A stretch of DNA of 64,000 nt. Origin: a virus. Positions 39,629-48,200 of this stretch are shown piece by piece. The translations under genes and the position numbers were made by a program. Each line of letters opens with the position of its first letter. Within the stretch, counting starts at the first letter, position 1. The notes beneath the pieces are model-generated. The model did not search any database. It saw only the letters and a list, made by a program, of their open reading frames with translations, and was not told the origin of the DNA. The stretch is taken from the IMG/VR virus record IMGVR_UViG_3300032242_000818, positions 62,001 through 126,000 of that record; one strand, 5' to 3'.

Positions 39629-41097
39629 AAGTCTACCTCAACCAGTTTAATTTTAAATTCTTCTTCAGCATAAGTTTTATATCGCTCAGCTGCATGATTT
39701 AAAGTATGATTCTTCCATGATTTCCAATGCAGGTCATCAGCGAGGTCAAATAGATTACAAGTAGTTTTACCATCTTTCAAACGCAACCCACGACCAATAC
39801 TTTGTAAGTTACGAATTTTACTTTTAGATGGCGACGCAAAAATAACATTCTCTAAAGAAGGTATATTAATACCAGTAGAGAAAGTTCCGAAAGAAGCAAT
39901 AATAATAGCATCTGATTCGCCTTCAGTTATATGACGAATTGCTTCTCTATCTGTAGTCTCAGTTCCACCATAAACAAAGAAAACTTTTCTTTTATCATGG
40001 ACTTTATTTTTAATAAGTTCGTAAAGAACTTTACCGTGCTTTTCAACGTATTGAAAAAGGACTAGCGTATTACCTTTAGAATTTACTGCCAAGTTTCGGA
40101 TAAATTTATTTCTTGGTTCACAAGAAACTAGCCAATCCATTTCTTCTTGGTACGTTTTATTTTTACGCTCTTTACGAATTTCTTCATTATACTTTAATAG
40201 TACACACATTATATTTAGTTCAGCAAGTTTCCCACTATCCATTAACTTCTTGGTAGTAGTAACTCTATGCACTGGACCAAACATACCTTCAAGCACTAAT
40301 TTATGGATCTTCTTATTATCTAATGTTCCCGTGGTGCCAATGCGGTAGCGGATCTTATCCATCTTTTCCATAACTGTGGTAAGAGACTTTGCTTTAAATT
40401 GATGCGCTTCATCACCAAAAACAACATTGAATTGAGCAAACCAAGATTTAGGTTGTAGATAAACCGATTGCCAAGTTGTAATTAAAACTTCTTTGGTAAA
40501 GTCTTTAGAGAATCCTGCATATAATTTTTGACAGTGTTCCTGTGTTGACCAACCATTTACCTTTGAGTAATCTTCAAAGTCAGTATATAATTGTTCAACC
40601 AGTGAAGTTGTTGGCACTATAATAATACATTTACGTCCTTCGCTTAAATGCCAACGCATAATAGAATAAATGATAAATGACTTACCAGAAGCAGTTGGTG
40701 ATAATAAAAGTGTGCGTTCTTTAGATAAAGCAGTTGTCATTGCTTCTATTTGATAATCGCGAATCTCAATTTTTTCTGGTAACTCTAATACCTTTACAAA
40801 CTCTTCTAAATCAGAAGTTGTTAAAACATTAATATTTGATACAGTATTTACATATTCAACAGCATAACCATTAGTTGTTGCAAAATGTTCAACGTAAGAA
40901 ACTAAACCAAGATAAAGTGTTTTACGTATACCATCGTATAAGCGAACCTTACCATCCCAAAGACGTGCTCTAAACTGAGGTGTAAACCTAGCACCTGGAT
41001 ATTCATATGTAAAGAAGTCTGCTAGTTCTTTCTCAACGCTTGGGTCAGAAAATACACGAACATAAACTTCATCAAGTTTTTCAATTTTTAAAATCAT
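39622..41097 (-). CDS. uvsW: UvsW DNA/RNA helicase
   Basis: 491 residues from the ATG at 41097, which overlaps the uvsY stop (TGATG). The SF2 helicase motifs are Q-motif-like RDYQIEAM, Walker A LLLSPTASGKSF (motif I), VPTTSLVEQL (Ia), GDEAHQFKA (DEAH, motif II), TTGTLDN (motif III) and IGRGLRLKDGKT (motif VI). The N-terminal 100 residues match the substrate-binding domain of T4 UvsW. It unwinds R-loops and branched DNA and helps switch from origin to recombination-dependent replication. Confidence 0.95.
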   Translation of the reverse strand: MILKIEKLDEVYVRVFSDPSVEKELADFFTYEYPGARFTPQFRARLWDGKVRLYDGIRKTLYLGLVSYVEHFATTNGYAVEYVNTVSNINVLTTSDLEEFVKVLELPEKIEIRDYQIEAMTTALSKERTLLLSPTASGKSFIIYSIMRWHLSEGRKCIIIVPTTSLVEQLYTDFEDYSKVNGWSTQEHCQKLYAGFSKDFTKEVLITTWQSVYLQPKSWFAQFNVVFGDEAHQFKAKSLTTVMEKMDKIRYRIGTTGTLDNKKIHKLVLEGMFGPVHRVTTTKKLMDSGKLAELNIMCVLLKYNEEIRKERKNKTYQEEMDWLVSCEPRNKFIRNLAVNSKGNTLVLFQYVEKHGKVLYELIKNKVHDKRKVFFVYGGTETTDREAIRHITEGESDAIIIASFGTFSTGINIPSLENVIFASPSKSKIRNLQSIGRGLRLKDGKTTCNLFDLADDLHWKSWKNHTLNHAAERYKTYAEEEFKIKLVEVDLC

Positions 41098-41534
41098 CAC
41101 ATTCCAGCGAGGAACTTCTTCCATTCAACAGCAGTTTTAATCTGCCAGTCTCTTGCTTTAATTTGACCAAGAACTGACTCAAGGAAATATATCATTGTTT
41201 CTAGATAATCAATTTTTATCTTTAAGGTATTTAGTTCAGTATCTCCCTGTAGAAATTCATCCATTTCATTCTTTAATGGCTTAACACCTTGCCATTGTTC
41301 CCATCCAAGTGTTGTTAATTCTTCTCGTGATAATTCACCACGATACAAACGAAATTTATTTTTACGAAGGATGTTACAGTCAGAACTCAACTTAGTATGT
41401 TTGAGTTTGACATTGACAAGTAGTTTTAAATACTTAGCGTGGAGTTTGGGGGTTGCTGTGGTTGTTTCACCAAGATAGTTATCATCTATCTGGCAATCAA
41501 CATCCCACATATCTTGCAATTGTTCTATATTCAT
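41097..41534 (-). CDS. uvsY: Recombination mediator UvsY
   Basis: 145 residues (T4 UvsY has 137). NIEQLQDMWDVDCQID at the start and the C-terminal stretch VLGQIKARDWQIKTAVEWKKFLAGM match the T4 UvsY ends (the AIKSRGFAIK...FxAGK pattern). It loads UvsX on single-stranded DNA coated with gp32. Preceded by a strong sigma70-type promoter. Confidence 0.85.
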   Translation of the reverse strand: MNIEQLQDMWDVDCQIDDNYLGETTTATPKLHAKYLKLLVNVKLKHTKLSSDCNILRKNKFRLYRGELSREELTTLGWEQWQGVKPLKNEMDEFLQGDTELNTLKIKIDYLETMIYFLESVLGQIKARDWQIKTAVEWKKFLAGM

Positions 41535-41551
41535 AATAACCTCAAAATAAC

Positions 41552-41580
41552 ATTATACTACGAATCTGCAAAAAAGTCAA
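41552..41580 (-). promoter_or_regulatory. Strong sigma70-type promoter for uvsY
   Basis: Minus strand -35 TTGACT, 17-base spacer, -10 TATAAT, the closest match to the sigma70 consensus in this window. It sits between the tube-like gene and uvsY. Confidence 0.85.
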
Positions 41581-41585
41581 ATTAA

Positions 41586-42104
41586 TTATGCAAACTTGTA
41601 GTGTCCAAATTTAAATGTAGCACTACCAACCATGTAAGAAACATCATTGTTAGTAGAAGCAAATGTAAGAGTCTCTAGAGATGTTGGGAATAAATCATAA
41701 AATGTAACACTTCTAATAGGATTATTATTAGAATCAAGAATTTGCAAAATACCATCAGAATAGTTTTTTGCCAATTCATCATATTGAACATTGTCACCAG
41801 AAAGTAATGTTGTATACTGTTGATATGATTCAGGGAAACCTAAAGCAACAATCCAGTTATAGATGATGTTATAATTCAACATTTGTTCATCAATTAAGAA
41901 TTGAACTTGCAATGGTTCATACGAAAGCGTATCTCCAGGCAATGGTTGCGTAGAGAATGGGGTTGAAAAACTTGGATCACCTAATGTAAGCCCAGGAAGA
42001 CTTGCTTGCTGACAAAAGAATGTAACATTCGGAACCTTAGATATACTAAAGTTAAACCCATTAGGCGATAATGGGTTTAATCCAGCTGGAATAGAAATTG
42101 TCAT
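41586..42104 (-). CDS. Tail-tube-like (gp19 fold) virion protein
   Basis: 172 residues. NFSISKVPNVTFFCQQASLPGLTLG followed by PFSTQPLPGDTLSYEPLQVQFLID is the pattern of a tube-like beta barrel seen in T4-like phage virion proteins, and SVTFYDLFPTSLETLTFAS matches its second half. It is distinct from the main tube gp19 at 48201. It follows a 46-residue Pro/Glu-rich gene in a late unit. Confidence 0.7.
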   Translation of the reverse strand: MTISIPAGLNPLSPNGFNFSISKVPNVTFFCQQASLPGLTLGDPSFSTPFSTQPLPGDTLSYEPLQVQFLIDEQMLNYNIIYNWIVALGFPESYQQYTTLLSGDNVQYDELAKNYSDGILQILDSNNNPIRSVTFYDLFPTSLETLTFASTNNDVSYMVGSATFKFGHYKFA

Positions 42105-42244
42105 TATTTTTGTTGCGCAGAAGCTGCAATATCAGAATCAGGATTATTTTGATTGTGCTCTTCAGTATCAACAGTATGGTGCTCATCCCCTTCTGGTGGG
42201 GTTAATGGTGTTAATTCTGCTGCAGGTTTTGTTGAAATTGGCAT
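42104..42244 (-). CDS. Small disordered protein (46 residues)
   Basis: The frame starts with ATG at 42244 with AAAGGAG upstream and a late-type box 30 bases before. It is Pro, Glu, His and Asn rich (TPPEGDEHHTVDTEEHNQNN), so probably disordered. It ends TAATG, sharing a base with the tube-like gene's start. Function unknown. Confidence 0.6.
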   Translation of the reverse strand: MPISTKPAAELTPLTPPEGDEHHTVDTEEHNQNNPDSDIAASAQQK

Positions 42245-42273
42245 TTTAAACTCCTTTGAGTAGGTTATTTTAT

Positions 42274-42281
42274 TATTTAGG
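42274..42281 (-). promoter_or_regulatory. Late-type promoter box (CCTAAATA)
   Basis: Minus strand CCTAAATA, 30 bases upstream of the 46-residue gene and just after the terminator of gp23. Confidence 0.5.
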
Positions 42282-42286
42282 AAGAA

Positions 42287-42313
42287 AAAAAGGGGAACCG
42301 AAGTCCCCCTTTT
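42287..42313 (-). terminator. UUCG-tetraloop terminator after gp23
   Basis: Minus strand AAAAGGGGGAC-TTCG-GTTCCCCTTTTTTT: a stem of GC pairs closed on a TTCG loop and flanked by complementary A and T runs, 40 bases after the gp23 stop. This is a typical strong terminator after a highly expressed capsid gene. Confidence 0.9.
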
Positions 42314-42353
42314 AAATACCGCTTCTATGTCGGCTTAGTAGCCAACTCGATGA

Positions 42354-43634
42354 TTACATCAAGTTAGTAACTTTTACGCGACGGTAGTAGTAGTTCTCGT
42401 TAGCAGTTAGACCGCCAGTACCATCCAATGAAACGAATGGGTTAGCAACCATGCCATAACGAGTCTTGAAACCAATCTTTGGTTGGAAGCTGTTAGGATC
42501 AACAGCACGAACCATTTGTAGAGGTACGTATGGGCAGTAGAACAAACCAGCGTCAAAAGCTGATTGACCTTTGTAACCAACTACGAAGAATTGGTTAGCA
42601 GACACGTTTGCAGAATATGGATCAACATAAACTTTATACTTGCCATTTAGAACACCAGCGAAAGTAGTGCTTGTATCATCAACAGTTAGATTGTTCTTTC
42701 CAGATAGACCAGATTGATAATCCAACACACCAGCCATTGCTAGAGCAGAAGCAACGTCAGCTGAAGTGATGATAAAGTTACCACGACCACGACGAGTTTG
42801 TTGACCGATAGCATTGGCTTCACGTTCGATTTGGAACATTAGACCTTTGAATTTCTCAACAGACCAACGACCATTAGAGTCAACGTCTAGGTCAAAAGTA
42901 CCAGCAGTAGCAGTACCAACTTGAGCACCTGGCTTAGCAGTAGTGTAAACTGTACGAACAACTTCACGGTTGATCTCAGCAAGAATCTCAGTAGAAAGAA
43001 TGTTGCTTAGTTCGCCTTCAGCGTCAAGACCATGAACAGCCTTCAAGTCTTGTGCTAGTTCAACTGAGTATTCAGCTTTCAAAGCACGAGTCTTAGCAGT
43101 TACAGAAGTCTTTTCGATTGAGAAAGCCATTTGACCGAAAGAACCGTCACCAGTTCCGCCTTGGCCAAGACGTTCAGCTGCAGCAGTAGTAATACCAGTA
43201 CCAGTAGTTACGTCACCACCAGCAACAGTACCACCTTGAGTACCAGTACCAGCCTTAGTAGTATCGGCTTCGTTGAACAATGCCTCAGTACCACCTTGTG
43301 TAGAGTAGCGTGACTTCATTGCGAAAATCAAGCCAGTTGGCTGAGTCATTGGTTGTACACCAGCGATATCATAAGCGATAAGTTGTGGCATTGCACGACG
43401 TACCAATGAGATCAATACTGGGTCAAACTTAGCGATACCGCCAGTGTCACCATAAGAGCCAACAGCGTTAGTAGGAGCAGCTTCGAAAAGTGCTTCTTGT
43501 TGTTTGCCCATTTCGCGTTCTTGGTTTTCTAGAAGAACGGCAGTTACTTCACGCTTGTATGCGCTGTCGATTGGAGCAGAGCCTTCGTGATTTAACACTG
43601 GTGCCCATTTTTCCATTAATTGTTTGCGATCCAT
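42354..43634 (-). CDS. 23: Major capsid protein gp23
   Basis: 426 residues (T4 gp23 has 521 before cleavage). It starts DRKQLMEKWAPVLNHEG, matching remembered gp23 N-termini, has FALPLI-like RRAMPQLIAYDIAGVQPM, and ends in KIGFKTRYGMVANPFV, a hallmark of gp23. A protease cleavage near residue 60 is expected, after a Glu in the AAP-like region, as with gp21 in T4. It forms the hexameric shell. Confidence 0.96.
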   Translation of the reverse strand: MDRKQLMEKWAPVLNHEGSAPIDSAYKREVTAVLLENQEREMGKQQEALFEAAPTNAVGSYGDTGGIAKFDPVLISLVRRAMPQLIAYDIAGVQPMTQPTGLIFAMKSRYSTQGGTEALFNEADTTKAGTGTQGGTVAGGDVTTGTGITTAAAERLGQGGTGDGSFGQMAFSIEKTSVTAKTRALKAEYSVELAQDLKAVHGLDAEGELSNILSTEILAEINREVVRTVYTTAKPGAQVGTATAGTFDLDVDSNGRWSVEKFKGLMFQIEREANAIGQQTRRGRGNFIITSADVASALAMAGVLDYQSGLSGKNNLTVDDTSTTFAGVLNGKYKVYVDPYSANVSANQFFVVGYKGQSAFDAGLFYCPYVPLQMVRAVDPNSFQPKIGFKTRYGMVANPFVSLDGTGGLTANENYYYRRVKVTNLM

Positions 43635-43655
43635 TTTGGATTTCCTTTTAAAAAT

Positions 43656-44675
43656 TTATTTGTTGTTGAGTACTGATAGGTATGCAGACATTTTAGCATC
43701 TACAACTTTTGATCCAGCTTCAGTGATAACTTCAACTGGAGTATCAGTTACAACAGATGTTACACCTGATGTAGTTTTAGTAGTGAAATAAGATTCACGT
43801 AAAGTCTTGACTTTAGTTTCATAAGTTTCAGCGTCTTCGAAAGCAACTTCAGCAACTAGACCAGCAAACTTTTCAGCTTCTGTATCAGTCAAACCTTCGC
43901 TAACTGTCTTAACAACTTCGCTTCGTTTTGCTTCATTGATAGATTTTGTCAATTCAATGTTAGCAGCAACTTGTTCATCAATCTTAGATTTAAGTGCACT
44001 GATCTGGTCTTCCATGTCGCCAAGTAGGTCATACTTTTCTTCAGGAACATCAATATAGTGTTCTTCGAATAGTCCTTTCAGACCATCAACGAAACTTTCT
44101 AAAATGTCAGACTTAATACCACGCTCAAGGGCAATTTCATTCTGTGTCATCCACTGCTCAGCAATATAGCCGAGGTATCCATCAACTTGCTCAACAATAC
44201 CCTCAATTTCTTCAGCAACAGTAGTAGCTACTTTTGCTTCGAACTCTTCTTCTAAACGTGCAACTTCAGCAGTTACACGGGACATAACTGCAGATTCAAA
44301 AATCGTAGCAGCTTTAGTCTTGAATTCTTCTGAAAGTTCATCAGTGCCAAACATAGCATCTAGATCTTCTTTCATACCTTTAACAGCATTACCATTACGC
44401 ACTGGCTTTTGATCACCATTGTGTGGGTTCATAGAACCAGTAGGTGCATCTTCTGCATCCTTTTCGTCAGTAACATTGTTACGTGCATTATCTGGGTTTG
44501 GTGTTTCGCCACCATTTGGTACAGCGTTACCTTGGCGAATTGGTTCTTTATCGCCACCTGCAGAATTTGCAGTAACGTCTTTTTTACCTGTTTCAGCGCC
44601 AGCCAATTTGGCTTCGTCTAATTGCTTTGCTTTAGACTCTGCTAAAATTTCAGCGATTTTTTGTTCGATTGACAT
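43656..44675 (-). CDS. 22: Prohead core scaffold gp22
   Basis: 339 residues (T4 gp22 has 269). Ala/Glu/Lys-rich with long helical regions typical of a scaffold; the middle has MFGTDELSEEFKTKAATIFE, a conserved segment of marine gp22 proteins. The first 100 residues are Gly/Asn/Pro-rich with repeats of the type GDKEPIRQGNAVPNGG and GDQKPVRNGNAVKG, an internal duplication. gp21 degrades the core during maturation. Late-type boxes lie upstream. Confidence 0.85.
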   Translation of the reverse strand: MSIEQKIAEILAESKAKQLDEAKLAGAETGKKDVTANSAGGDKEPIRQGNAVPNGGETPNPDNARNNVTDEKDAEDAPTGSMNPHNGDQKPVRNGNAVKGMKEDLDAMFGTDELSEEFKTKAATIFESAVMSRVTAEVARLEEEFEAKVATTVAEEIEGIVEQVDGYLGYIAEQWMTQNEIALERGIKSDILESFVDGLKGLFEEHYIDVPEEKYDLLGDMEDQISALKSKIDEQVAANIELTKSINEAKRSEVVKTVSEGLTDTEAEKFAGLVAEVAFEDAETYETKVKTLRESYFTTKTTSGVTSVVTDTPVEVITEAGSKVVDAKMSAYLSVLNNK

Positions 44676-44703
44676 CTTTGTTCTCCTAACTGGATAGTTC
44701 TGT

Positions 44704-44711
44704 TATTTATT
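44704..44711 (-). promoter_or_regulatory. Late-type promoter box (AATAAATA) for gp22
   Basis: Minus strand AATAAATA, 29 bases upstream of the gp22 ATG. A second overlapping copy lies 4 bases away. Confidence 0.55.
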
Positions 44712-44717
44712 TATTAA

Positions 44718-45371
44718 TTATCTGATTTTACTCAGAAAGTGTTGGAAAGCCTTAATCTTTGCTTCCTCTAGATTTCTAGAAGAAGTTTTCTTAATGAAAG
44801 ATTTTACCTCTTCAATGTTTTGTTCCACAAACTTTCCATCAACAAATGTCCATTCCTTACCTTCCATAATGCCACGTACGTAAGCATCAGGGGCTGAAGG
44901 ATCAGCAACGATATCAGCTGCAGTAGACAGCATGAAGTCGTCTTGAACAACTTGTACACCTTCGTTATTAGTCTTAAGTGAACCCATTGCTCTTGAAGAA
45001 ACACCAAGGTTTGCGCCACCTTCTAAAAGACCTCTAGCGATTTGACCCATTGGAGTTTCTAAAATCTTGGCACGACCAATATAGTTCGTACCTTCTTTGC
45101 GTAAAGAAGTAATCATATGTGATACACGATCAAGATTAATACCTGGACCTTCTGGGTGACCAAGTTCACCATATGCGCGATTATTCTCTACAGCTTCTTT
45201 AATGTAACGACCAACTTCACGATCCATTGTACTTTCTTTATACATGCGACCATTGCGGTTAGTAATTTCTGATTGAAGGAAAACACCTTCAATAAAATAT
45301 TGCTTTGGCTTACCTAATTTCTCTTCAACGATTATATTAGTAGTATCAAAGACTTCTCTAATTAGTTTCAT
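44718..45371 (-). CDS. 21: Prohead protease gp21
   Basis: 217 residues (T4 gp21 has 212). The herpesvirus-type serine protease fold is indicated by YFIEGVFLQSEITNRNGRMY, YGELGHPEGPGINLDRVSHMI (catalytic His) and GGANLGVSSRAMGSL (catalytic Ser), then DFMLSTAADIVADPSAPDAYV. It cleaves gp22, gp23 and itself after Glu during maturation. It is tightly linked to the next gene. Confidence 0.94.
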   Translation of the reverse strand: MKLIREVFDTTNIIVEEKLGKPKQYFIEGVFLQSEITNRNGRMYKESTMDREVGRYIKEAVENNRAYGELGHPEGPGINLDRVSHMITSLRKEGTNYIGRAKILETPMGQIARGLLEGGANLGVSSRAMGSLKTNNEGVQVVQDDFMLSTAADIVADPSAPDAYVRGIMEGKEWTFVDGKFVEQNIEEVKSFIKKTSSRNLEEAKIKAFQHFLSKIR

Positions 45372-45373
45372 AG

Positions 45374-45838
45374 TTAGACCTTATCTGGAGAACCACTAAC
45401 AGTGGTAGAAGCACCAACACGAGTAACGTCGTCGTAAGCACCATAAGTAGCAGGCTCAACTTTAGTATCCCAACCAGCTAATTTACGTAGAACTAGATAA
45501 CCAGTTGACGCAGCACCTGTTGTAGTGATAACGATATTTTGAGTATTCTGAATGCCATCACTAATACCATTTTGAGTTAAATCTAATACTGGAGCATTTT
45601 CAGGCGCAGCTGCTAGAATAGAAACACCATTTCTTACAATTTGTACGCCAGAAGTTAATAAACCCATTGAAATAAACTTAACAATGTTTACTGTTGGAGT
45701 ATCAGAATTTCTTGCTTGAGTAGTAGCAGCTAGTGTAGAGATATCAATAGTTGCAGCAGTATCAGTTGAACTACCTTCATACTTAATGATAGTCTCTTGG
45801 TTAGTATTTCTAATTATTGTGGTTCTAGTAGCAGCCAT
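45374..45838 (-). CDS. Unknown virion-region protein
   Basis: 154 residues, Thr/Ala/Gly-rich, beta-rich in appearance: TIIRNTNQETIIKYEGSS, VKFISMGLLTSGVQIVRNG and GYLVLRKLAGWDTKVEPA. I recall similar structural proteins beside gp21 in aquatic T4-like phages. A role in the head is inferred from position. Confidence 0.55.
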   Translation of the reverse strand: MAATRTTIIRNTNQETIIKYEGSSTDTAATIDISTLAATTQARNSDTPTVNIVKFISMGLLTSGVQIVRNGVSILAAAPENAPVLDLTQNGISDGIQNTQNIVITTTGAASTGYLVLRKLAGWDTKVEPATYGAYDDVTRVGASTTVSGSPDKV

Positions 45839-45840
45839 CT

Positions 45841-46386
45841 TTATTCCTCTATTTGTTCAAGCACATGAAAGAAGTTCTCTTTTGACTCTCTCATATACTC
45901 GACTATTTCTTTTTGATTATTCAATAACTTATTTAGGATATCTTGCGTATCTTCATTTATTGCAACAGTAGAGTTGTCTGCAAGAATATAATGTAATTTA
46001 CCTTCAACGATTCTATCAAGTTTATTCAAAGAACGAATTTTATGAACGACTGGATCAACACTAAACATATTTGAAGAAGCAAGTTCTACGTATGATTCTA
46101 TTAATGTATCAGTAACTTTAATATCGTGATGTTCTTTAATAATACTAGCCACTGTATGTTCTGAAATTTCTTGATAAGTGTCTTTTGCTATTTTATCAGC
46201 CAGTTGATGTGTATCGTAATTTTCTTTAATATATTTTCTTGCTTCTTCAATCGTTTTAAATTTAGCGTCTAAACCATTAATTAAAATCTTACCTTCGTCA
46301 GTTTTTTCAATTAACTGGCGATAAGATCTAACACTTTCAACAATGTTAGATTTTTTAAGAAAAGATTTTAATTCGTAGTATTTCAT
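45841..46386 (-). CDS. Unknown head-region protein
   Basis: 181 residues, mostly helical and charged. It starts MKYYELKSFLKKSNIVE, with a middle segment DTYQEISEHTVASIIKEHHDI and a C-terminal coiled-coil-like stretch. Placed between the prohead core-like gene and the virion protein; it overlaps the former by 4 bases. Not assigned. Confidence 0.55.
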   Translation of the reverse strand: MKYYELKSFLKKSNIVESVRSYRQLIEKTDEGKILINGLDAKFKTIEEARKYIKENYDTHQLADKIAKDTYQEISEHTVASIIKEHHDIKVTDTLIESYVELASSNMFSVDPVVHKIRSLNKLDRIVEGKLHYILADNSTVAINEDTQDILNKLLNNQKEIVEYMRESKENFFHVLEQIEE

Positions 46387-46574
46387 TCTTCTGAATTATT
46401 TGGCTCTTCAACTGTTATATCTGGTTGTTTAAACATGCTTTGTGCAACAGCAGTATGCATGTCTTCTAAACGTGCTGCAATTTTTTCAGCCATAGCTGCA
46501 TTAAAAGCATCTTCAATTCCAGTAGCATCTTTATTGACAATTGCTGAAACTAAATCTAAAGTATGTTCACTCAT
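46383..46574 (-). CDS. Small prohead-core-like protein
   Basis: 63 residues with the segment FNAAMAEKIAARLEDMHTAVAQSMF, a helix pattern I recall from small prohead core proteins (gp67-like) of T4-like phages that have xAMAxKIAxxLE. It ends in an acidic tail. Position between portal and protease fits the T4 head cluster. Low identity is expected for gp67, so this is only tentative. Confidence 0.55.
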   Translation of the reverse strand: MSEHTLDLVSAIVNKDATGIEDAFNAAMAEKIAARLEDMHTAVAQSMFKQPDITVEEPNNSEE

Positions 46575-46583
46575 AATATCTCC

Positions 46584-48173
46584 TTATTGACCAGCAGGTT
46601 TTGGTGCATCAGCAGTTGGTGCTTCAACAGCCTGTGGCGCATTTGCTTGTAAAAAATTCTGTTGGGCAGCTTGGGTAACACCAGCAAGTTGTCCAGTACG
46701 TTCTGCATCGCTTACATGGTATTCTTCATCTTGATCCATCTGACTTTGCATTTCTTCAATTTCATCCTCAGTCTGCATAAGAACATTTTTCTTAACCCAG
46801 TCCATTGAATAAAATTTACCAAGATATGGTTCAATTAATTGTAAAGCATTTAAACGACCCATCAACACTTCATTATCTTTTAACTCAGCGTAATGATTAT
46901 CGATTACGTAGTTATAACGAATGTCTTGTTTAATTAATTCCCAGTCCTCTGGGCGCATAATATTTTTAGCGATTAACTGAACACGCAATGCGTCAGTAAA
47001 TATATGACTAAACTTTTGACGGAGTCTTACAATAAACTTATTAAACTTAACCTCATCACGACTAATTTCTTGTGCACGACCAATACTAAAACCACCTTCT
47101 TGCTGAAGACGACCAATTGGTACATTTAGAGCACGATATAATTTTTGCTGGAAGTATTCAATATCTTGGATCTCACCAAGATTTTGACCACCTGGAAGAG
47201 TAGTAATTTCAGTACCCTTACCACCTTCACGACGTGGCATCCAGAAGTCTTCCATCATTGACAAGTGGCGACGATCATCTCTGACCTCGCCTGTCGTTGC
47301 ATCATAAACAATCTTATTACGGAACTTGTTCATGATATCGTTTACGTATTGTTCTGCCTTAACCTTTGGCAAGTTACCTACGTCAACATAAAATATTCTA
47401 CGCTCAGGTGCACGACTAATACGATAGATAACTAAACTATCTTCAATCATCTTCAACTGGTTTGTTGGCTTAATTGCTTTGTGCAAATAAGACATCATCA
47501 TACCAGAGTTAGCATCTAGGAAACCAGATGGAACATAAACAACAGAATCAAGGGAGAGTTTAACACCTTGAGTTGTTTGTTCAGTAATACCTTTGTCATT
47601 GTAAAGATAGTATTCTTGTACTTCTTTAACAACCTCAACACCTTGAGGAGTTCTTGACTTAATTACATTTTTAATCCTACGAATCTTACGTGGATCAATG
47701 TAACGTAACTCAACAATTCCTTGTTTTAAATTTTTTTCATCTAATAGAATATGAAAATATAAACGACCATCAACATACCAAGTTCTAAAGATCTCATGAC
47801 CACGTTCTTGGAATTTTAATAGTTTAACTATCTCATCAAATTCAACACGAATTTTTTTCTTAATTGTTTCAGAAACATCAACATCATCTAAGTTAATAGT
47901 AACTGTTTGATCTTCTTCATCATAAACAATTGCTTCACTAACAATATCTTCAATTGCACCATCACAGTCACTGTAAGTAGCAACTTCACGATAACGACGG
48001 ATTAGGTCGTTTTCGTTTTTAATTACACCATCTAAATCCATGACCATACCGTAGTAACCACCAGCATTTACGCCAGTGTTTACTACAGTCGATCCATCTT
48101 GAGGATTAGGCGCAACAATACTGTCAATCGCACTATCCTTTTTTCTTAGGATTTCAAATCCAAATAATTGCAT
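46584..48173 (-). CDS. 20: Portal protein gp20
   Basis: 529 residues (T4 gp20 has 524). Portal segments: DSAIDSIVAPN, AIEDIVSEAIVYD (an early conserved block of gp20), IELRYIDPRKIR-like VELRYIDPRKIRRI, ISRAPERRIFYVDVGNLPK and MPRREGGKGTEITTLPGG, which are classic gp20 marker sequences used in surveys. It forms the dodecameric portal for packaging. The Pro/Ala/Gln-rich C-terminus is variable. Confidence 0.97.
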   Translation of the reverse strand: MQLFGFEILRKKDSAIDSIVAPNPQDGSTVVNTGVNAGGYYGMVMDLDGVIKNENDLIRRYREVATYSDCDGAIEDIVSEAIVYDEEDQTVTINLDDVDVSETIKKKIRVEFDEIVKLLKFQERGHEIFRTWYVDGRLYFHILLDEKNLKQGIVELRYIDPRKIRRIKNVIKSRTPQGVEVVKEVQEYYLYNDKGITEQTTQGVKLSLDSVVYVPSGFLDANSGMMMSYLHKAIKPTNQLKMIEDSLVIYRISRAPERRIFYVDVGNLPKVKAEQYVNDIMNKFRNKIVYDATTGEVRDDRRHLSMMEDFWMPRREGGKGTEITTLPGGQNLGEIQDIEYFQQKLYRALNVPIGRLQQEGGFSIGRAQEISRDEVKFNKFIVRLRQKFSHIFTDALRVQLIAKNIMRPEDWELIKQDIRYNYVIDNHYAELKDNEVLMGRLNALQLIEPYLGKFYSMDWVKKNVLMQTEDEIEEMQSQMDQDEEYHVSDAERTGQLAGVTQAAQQNFLQANAPQAVEAPTADAPKPAGQ

Positions 48174-48200
48174 TATATAATACCTTCAGGTAAATTAATA

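Noticed and set aside
43655-43662. Late promoter directly before gp23
   Set aside because: The minus strand has only CAAATAAA here, a poor match; gp23 may be transcribed from the gp22 promoter or from a box I cannot identify.
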